Assembly: GCA_003864495.1 (NCBI GenBank)
Contig: ML133421.1
Location: 2,790,001 to 2,854,000, forward strand
Direction of reading: 5' to 3'
Length of the DNA: 64,000 nt
Source of the DNA: Nemopilema nomurai
Lineage: Eukaryota; Cnidaria; Scyphozoa; Rhizostomeae; Rhizostomatidae
The translations under genes and the position numbers were made by a program. Shown piece after piece: positions 58,861 to 64,000 of the stretch (position 1 is the stretch's first letter; every line of letters starts with the position of its first letter). The notes beneath the pieces are model-generated. The model ran no database searches. It was not told where the DNA came from and saw only the letters and a program-made list of their open reading frames with translations.

Positions 58861-60304
58861 TTTTGTTCAATTTTTCCATTAGATTAAAAGTATATGAGCC
58901 TTGCAAGGATTTTTCAATTTTTCAATCTTCACTTCCACAACTTCCACAAGATAGGTTTTTCATCAGTCAAAGCCTTACTTGCTGTGTTTGACGACAAGAC
59001 CAAAAGAAAAGATAAGTAACATACAATAAATCATTTATACAGCATAAAGTACAAAGTGATAACGATTTTTTTCAAAAAACGGAACATTCACAAAATAAGC
59101 AATGCTTTACCACGAAGCACAAAACGGGCATATTTACAATAGCACATATATTTTTGTATATTTATTCATCAAATAAATTGTGGCCTGTAGTTCGTGAAGG
59201 GGGCAGGGTAGCGTTCCGATGAGTTCGAGCCTGTGCATAAAAAAGAAAATCAGTACTCGAGGAATGAAGGAAATGAAAAACGAGGAATGAAAAACGAGGA
59301 AGGAAAAGCGGTTGAAACAATACTTGGGAAATGTGAGTAGGTATCAAGATCTTAGCAAAAATTGAATTGCTTTAAAAACTGCTTAAAACCACGAAAACAA
59401 TTGCCTTCAAGGTGAAATAATAAGACGAGTAACACTCTGCATATGGGTCCATAAACAAACAAATAAACATAATGGATGCTAGGCTATTTTCAACCGCGAG
59501 TTCACGATTCTGATTCACCCAAATTTGGCTTGAGCAAAACGCAGCAAATGGTTACACTGACGACTTTAAGTCAATTGATGAATAAAATTTATTGTTTTTA
59601 TGAACATTTTATTATAATTCATCTAGAACAATGGAAAAACCTTCTAAAACCATGATTAAATTATCATTTTTGCAATTATTATTTTTAGAACATCGCTATA
59701 AGCCTTTAAAAAAATTACACCGAAATTTATTATTTCTGGACTCTATGTGTTAAATAAACTGAAAAAAACTTTGTCATGTTATTATAACGTGATCTTTATT
59801 AGGATGACAAATGTTAAAAGCTGTAAAAAAGTATTTCGTTTATGCACCGTTAGATTTTAGAGGTTTAGTAGCTCAATAGTAGTTGATTAGAGGTTTAGGA
59901 CTAAGGGATTAGAAAACGAACGAACCCAAAGCATTTGAGGAAAAACGAAGCACGTTCTGGTTTGGAAACTGCAGCGATCCAGATATGCTCAAAGTGTCTC
60001 CAAGAACAAGAGGACCTAACGAGAGTACGAAAAGGGCACTAACATCGACATTTAAGCACATCCACGCTATATTAATAGTTACACATTGTTCTTTTTAAAT
60101 CTATTAATCAAAAAGGGCGGTTAGTCAGAGCAGGTACAACACTAGAAGCATGCAACAATCTATTTAAGAGCATGTTGTTTAGTGGTATAGCTTAGATAGG
60201 CGGCTTTTCTCAGACTTAACTCTAACAAAAAATAATTCAAATTTAGAAGTTAACAGTTTAAAATCTGCAGGATACGAAGAAAAACATTGAAACGATCAAT
60301 TTGC
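58861..60304. other. Region downstream of ubinuclein, no gene seen
   Basis: AT-rich DNA with no supported ORF. The right part is probably the ubinuclein 3' UTR on the minus strand. Confidence 0.45.
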
Positions 60305-63300
60305 TTAAAAAGCAATATTAGCTTGCATACCTTGAGAATTTAACAACTGTTGTTGTTGCTGCTGCTTTATAATTTGCTGTTGCTGCTGTTGCTGCTGTAG
60401 TGCTTGCTGCTGTTGCAATGCCTGCTGTTGTTGTTGTTGTTGTTGTTGCTGCTGTAACGACTGCTGTTGCATTGCTTGCTGTTGCAGTGCTTGTTGTTGC
60501 TGCTGTTGGAGCGCTTGCCTCTGTTGTTGTTTCAAATGACGTTGAAGCTGAACCTGTTGCTGCTGCTGTAGTAACATCTCTATAGAAGTCGGATCTGTCA
60601 GTTGCTGTTGCGTTATTTTCGCGCCCGGGAAGCTGTGATGCATCTTTTCGACACCTTGCGACGAAGCTTGCAGATTTGATATTGAAAGAGAATTCGAGTA
60701 GGAGCTGATAGGACTACTATATGGTAGTGACGTAAAGGCGGTCTGCTTTGGTGGAGGTTCCCGAGTCAGCCTAGGGAGACATAAAGAGCCATCAGGATTT
60801 GAAATACAATTTACTTCTTAATGTATACAGTGTGATGAAAAGCTTTTGTTATGACAGAAGAACGCGTCTTTAGAAGGAAATCAATGTTACTAACCTGCTA
60901 ATGGAGTGGGGTATCGCATGGGGGCTTCTCATTTCCTCTGACGAAAGTAGCCTTGCCTGCTCCACTTTTGGTGGAAAGTGTAGCAGAGGAGATTTCGTTG
61001 ATCCTGACCCAATGCTCAATGATATCATGGAGTGAGGGCTTGCATTCTGCGGAGAACTCTTAGGTGGAGTGACTGAGTGGGCATTGTGCCGATCCTTCGG
61101 TGGTGTTTTGAAAAGCGGCTTTGTGGCAGCCGATGCTTGAGAGACAAGTTTTTGCTGTTGGGAACTCGGATTATGAAAGGACTGATGGCCCGATGAAACA
61201 CTTTTCAATGCTTGTCCTGTCAAATATGCTGAGCTTCGCGCTGGAGAAACAAGTTGGGAAGACCATTTGTCCATCGACAATTGCGTTTGAAGAGCAGGCG
61301 ACGACACCTTTGGGTTCGGAGAGCTCTTCTTCAGATTCCCCTCGGGTACGACTTCGGTCATTGATGACTTAATGGTACTTTGCGGCATAGCGGTGGGAGT
61401 GGGCGTTTTCCGCCGAGTGATGTCTCCAGAGACACCGGCGTAATCTAAGATACTATGCACGGGTGTGTCTTGACTGCTCTTTTGGGGAGCCTTAAGCCCC
61501 TCTAGGGGGGTTTCAAAATTCAAATAGGATGGCGTGTAGTTTTTGAGTGATTTGCACTGTCGTTCTGTGTTTGAAAATTCACTTTGTCAAATAAATTTGT
61601 GCCGATCATACTATTAAGAGGCGAGTCCTGCTTCTCCCTGTTCACCATCGCCTCTTTCTTGATGAGTGTTGGCTTCGTGTTTGCGGCAGGTTTGCCGGCC
61701 GACTTAGCATCAGCAACTTTCACCTTCAAGTCAGCCTTTTTTGCATCATAACTAACGGTGGACTGTTTGCCTGTCTCTGACTTGGGTTCTACCTTCTTCA
61801 TTGAAAAGTGAGCCGCTTTAATAGGCACAGCTACGGTGGATGTCTTCGAACGTTCGTCGCCAGACAATTTGGGTTTTGATGACGCAGTCAAGCTGAAAGA
61901 GCTATTTGACATATCTGCAGCATTTGCGAGTGTAAAATCCAATTTAGAATTGGACTGGCTTGAATTTAATTGTGAGTTCAAAGCAGATGACGAAGCATTT
62001 TGGCTTGACTCTGATCTCTTCGTCTGCTTTTCTTTCTTAACTTTCGACCTACAAAAATACCATAAACCAAAATTAAAAAACGGGGATCATTTGCAATTGG
62101 CACTTGTGGCTGCCATAGAGGCTCTACTGTGCTCATATTTTGAACATAGTTGCACGGACGCGATGGTGGCTTGTCTAAAAGTTGTGATGCGTTAATGAGA
62201 CCAAGAGACTATGAAACGGTGGCAATGTGGAATGGAATCATGAAACGGGGTATTGATACTCTCCCCCACTGTCGCAAAGGCAACTACTTTAACAACATGA
62301 TAAAGTCAGTCAGAAGATAGACCTACCTTGGTGTGGCACAGGTGTGCTTTTTAAATGTTCAACGAAATCGCTTAACAAAAAGCCACCAAGGCCGTAGGCA
62401 TAATCAGACCGGAAGCTATGGAATTCTGATCAATCATGTACAAGGAAATATAACAAGTCATGCTAAAAACAACGGCAACAAAACCACTTGAAAGAGAATA
62501 GGAAATTCACTGACGCTTGTTGAGTTATGTCCTGGTGCGCAGCTTTGCTTTCCTTAAACAGAATCCTAAAAGGAATGGAACGTCTGTGAGCAGTGAACCA
62601 CAAACGAAATAGGAAACGTTCAGGGATAAACTTCGGGGGATGCGAGAAACTGGCACAATCAGCTTCCTCTTGCTAAAGTTAAACATTTAAGATAGTTCCA
62701 GCATTCCGAGTTTGTCGCACAAGGGAATTCGCTTGTTGTATTGTAGCTTTACATTTGATCAGAGCAGAAAAGCAAACTAGCCACCAATGGGGATCCACAA
62801 ATAAAAACTCTGTCTTAATACGAGGGACAGAATCTGGGCACCATAAGCAGTGCCAGGTGAGACACTGGACTATTGCATGCACCTGCTAGTCATCCAGCCC
62901 TTTGGCCACAACTTGCGGACGTCGCTTTCAAGAAAATCCTAGGCGAGAAAGAGGGTGATTACTTCAACAATATATTATGGTGCATTTGGCCAAGCTATCA
63001 GTGATCACTAATGGCACATTTTTGCAGCAATTCCAGGGTGACGTTTCATTGTCTGGCACAAACGAGTTCTGAACCATACAGTCAACTTCAAATTAGTCAA
63101 ATTCCTGTCATAAAATAGCTGCCTTTAATAGAGATCATTTCCAGTTCCACCGCTGAATAAAGTGAAAAAATATCCGTTCAAATTTGATGCTGCCTTTCTT
63201 AATCTATTTTTCGCTAAAAGCTACGCCTACAACCACCAAATGGCTTTACAGTTTCGCTATGGCTTCGGTAAGGCTGTTGTATCAAGGGGTCTAAACCCTA

Positions 63301-64000
63301 AAAGATTTTAAAGGGAAGTTTCTCACCTTAATATACTCCTCAGCGGTCATACTCCTTGACTTCGACATTTTGTACAACTGAACTTTGACAGAAATGACGT
63401 CACATAGAAGTTTCCTGCAAGATTAATGAGAAAAGATTAATTCTTTATGCTCAAAACAGGTTTATGCGCCATTTTAAGAGATTCTCTCTGCTTTAAGATT
63501 GTGCAGGCAGGGTGGAGGGGAGGGGGTTTTAGGGGAAAAACATGGTTACAAATACGGTTATGCACTGATAGGTGAATTACCGGATCTCCTCTGTCCAAGT
63601 AAATTTACGCTTTGGTATGTTTTTCTTTGTCTTGTCTTCTGTGGGTGTCATGGGCTAAAAACAAAATTCAAATTTTCAACTATCTTTGTTTCAAATGGGC
63701 CGAGAACACATGCCCAATGGTAGAAAGCCAAGTAGACAGATTATTGTATGTGATTAGATTGAGCAGCAGACTAAATAAGACTCTCAAAATGATAACCAAG
63801 TGAAAAATTCTTCACAGCTTACCGTTGCAGGGTCACTTTTTTCTATTGGTGACGAAGGCTGCCGAGAAAATGCATGAAGAGATACATGATTACCAATTTG
63901 ACTGTGAAAACATGTAAGATGAAGACGAAGATTAACCAAACACGAACGTAAGATAGCCAACGGCTTACCGTTTCGGGACCTTGGTCTTCACTCGAGGATG
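60305..64000 (-). CDS. UBN1: Ubinuclein (UBN1/UBN2), HIRA-complex subunit, 3' part only
   Basis: Ubinucleins bind histone H3.3 within the HIRA chaperone complex for replication-independent deposition in the nucleus. Exons seen: 64000-63969 (cut by the window edge), 63858-63823, 63414-63327, 62938-62883, 62565-62511, 62048-60895 and 60770-60305 (stop). The conserved middle domain is diagnostic: LLCDVISVKVQLYK, MTAEEYIK, DFLESDVRKLWPKGWMTSR and ILFKESKAAH, across three exons. After it come low-complexity Ser, Lys and Pro-rich segments and a C-terminal polyQ tract. Phases do not match from the second to the third exon, nor into the 62048 exon, so small exons are missing; a 20-nt microexon at 62346-62327 would fit the second gap. 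The 62048-60895 exon needs a one-base frame change. The N-terminal HIRA-binding HRD region lies outside the window. Confidence 0.87.
60320..60580 (-). repeat. CAG/CAA-rich polyglutamine tract
   Basis: About 260 bp at the 3' end of the ubinuclein coding region encode Gln runs broken by Ala, Leu, Met, Ser, Arg and Lys. CAA interruptions are frequent, which tends to slow expansion. The antisense reading gives a spurious Val/Ala-rich ORF. Confidence 0.9.

Noticed and set aside
60400..60585. Val/Ala-rich plus-strand ORF
   Set aside because: Antisense of the ubinuclein polyQ tract.

Overview
This window is nuclear DNA of an invertebrate animal. It has intron-rich protein genes with GT/AG splice sites, AT-rich intergenic DNA, tRNA-derived SINEs, a LINE remnant and many tandem repeats. 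There are no operons, ribosome binding sites or prokaryotic features. The gene set (a Wnt O-acyltransferase, a COMMD/CCC-complex subunit, a HIRA-complex subunit, a CD38-type cyclase and a secreted multi-SEA protein) is metazoan. Composition and gene content would suit a cnidarian such as an anthozoan, but that placement is inference and a sponge or spiralian cannot be excluded.

Layout. 1-10 kb: mostly repeats (an 11-bp minisatellite, a roughly 550-bp TATC microsatellite, an 18-bp minisatellite, a tRNA-derived SINE) plus three isolated exon-like fragments. 10.3-14.6 kb: an ADP-ribosyl cyclase (CD38 family) on +, lacking one recognisable exon. 15.5-17.3 kb: one arm of a long-range inverted repeat and a dimeric satellite. 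19.2-25.4 kb: porcupine (PORCN), 10 exons, on -. 26.2-28.1 kb: an unidentified ORF on -, an L2-like LINE 3' remnant and a possible exon. 30.1-44.1 kb: CCDC22, 17 exons, on +; my exon chain sums to exactly 642 codons including stop. A 257-codon intronic ORF lies inside it. 46.5-57.7 kb: an 18-exon gene on + for a secreted protein of 1,502 aa with three SEA-like modules, furin-type sites, Gln-rich linkers and a 24-residue repeat. 60.3 kb to the right edge: the 3' part of a ubinuclein (UBN1/2) gene on -, ending in a polyQ tail.

The genes are not one pathway. PORCN acylates Wnts in the ER. CCDC22 acts in endosomal recycling and NF-kB control. Ubinuclein acts in H3.3 deposition. The cyclase makes or breaks cADPR/NAD metabolites. 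The SEA protein is extracellular. PORCN and CCDC22 sit head to head, and both are in Xp11.23 in human, so this may be old microsynteny.

Most notable observations: a 27-bp minisatellite in CCDC22 that has copied the exon-15 splice donor about 18 times in frame; four minisatellites that each start at or just after a splice donor; three SEA modules built from exon pairs of identical size (107 and 59 nt); a PORCN whose family Asn near the active site reads as Ser; and a one-base frame conflict in the ubinuclein gene.
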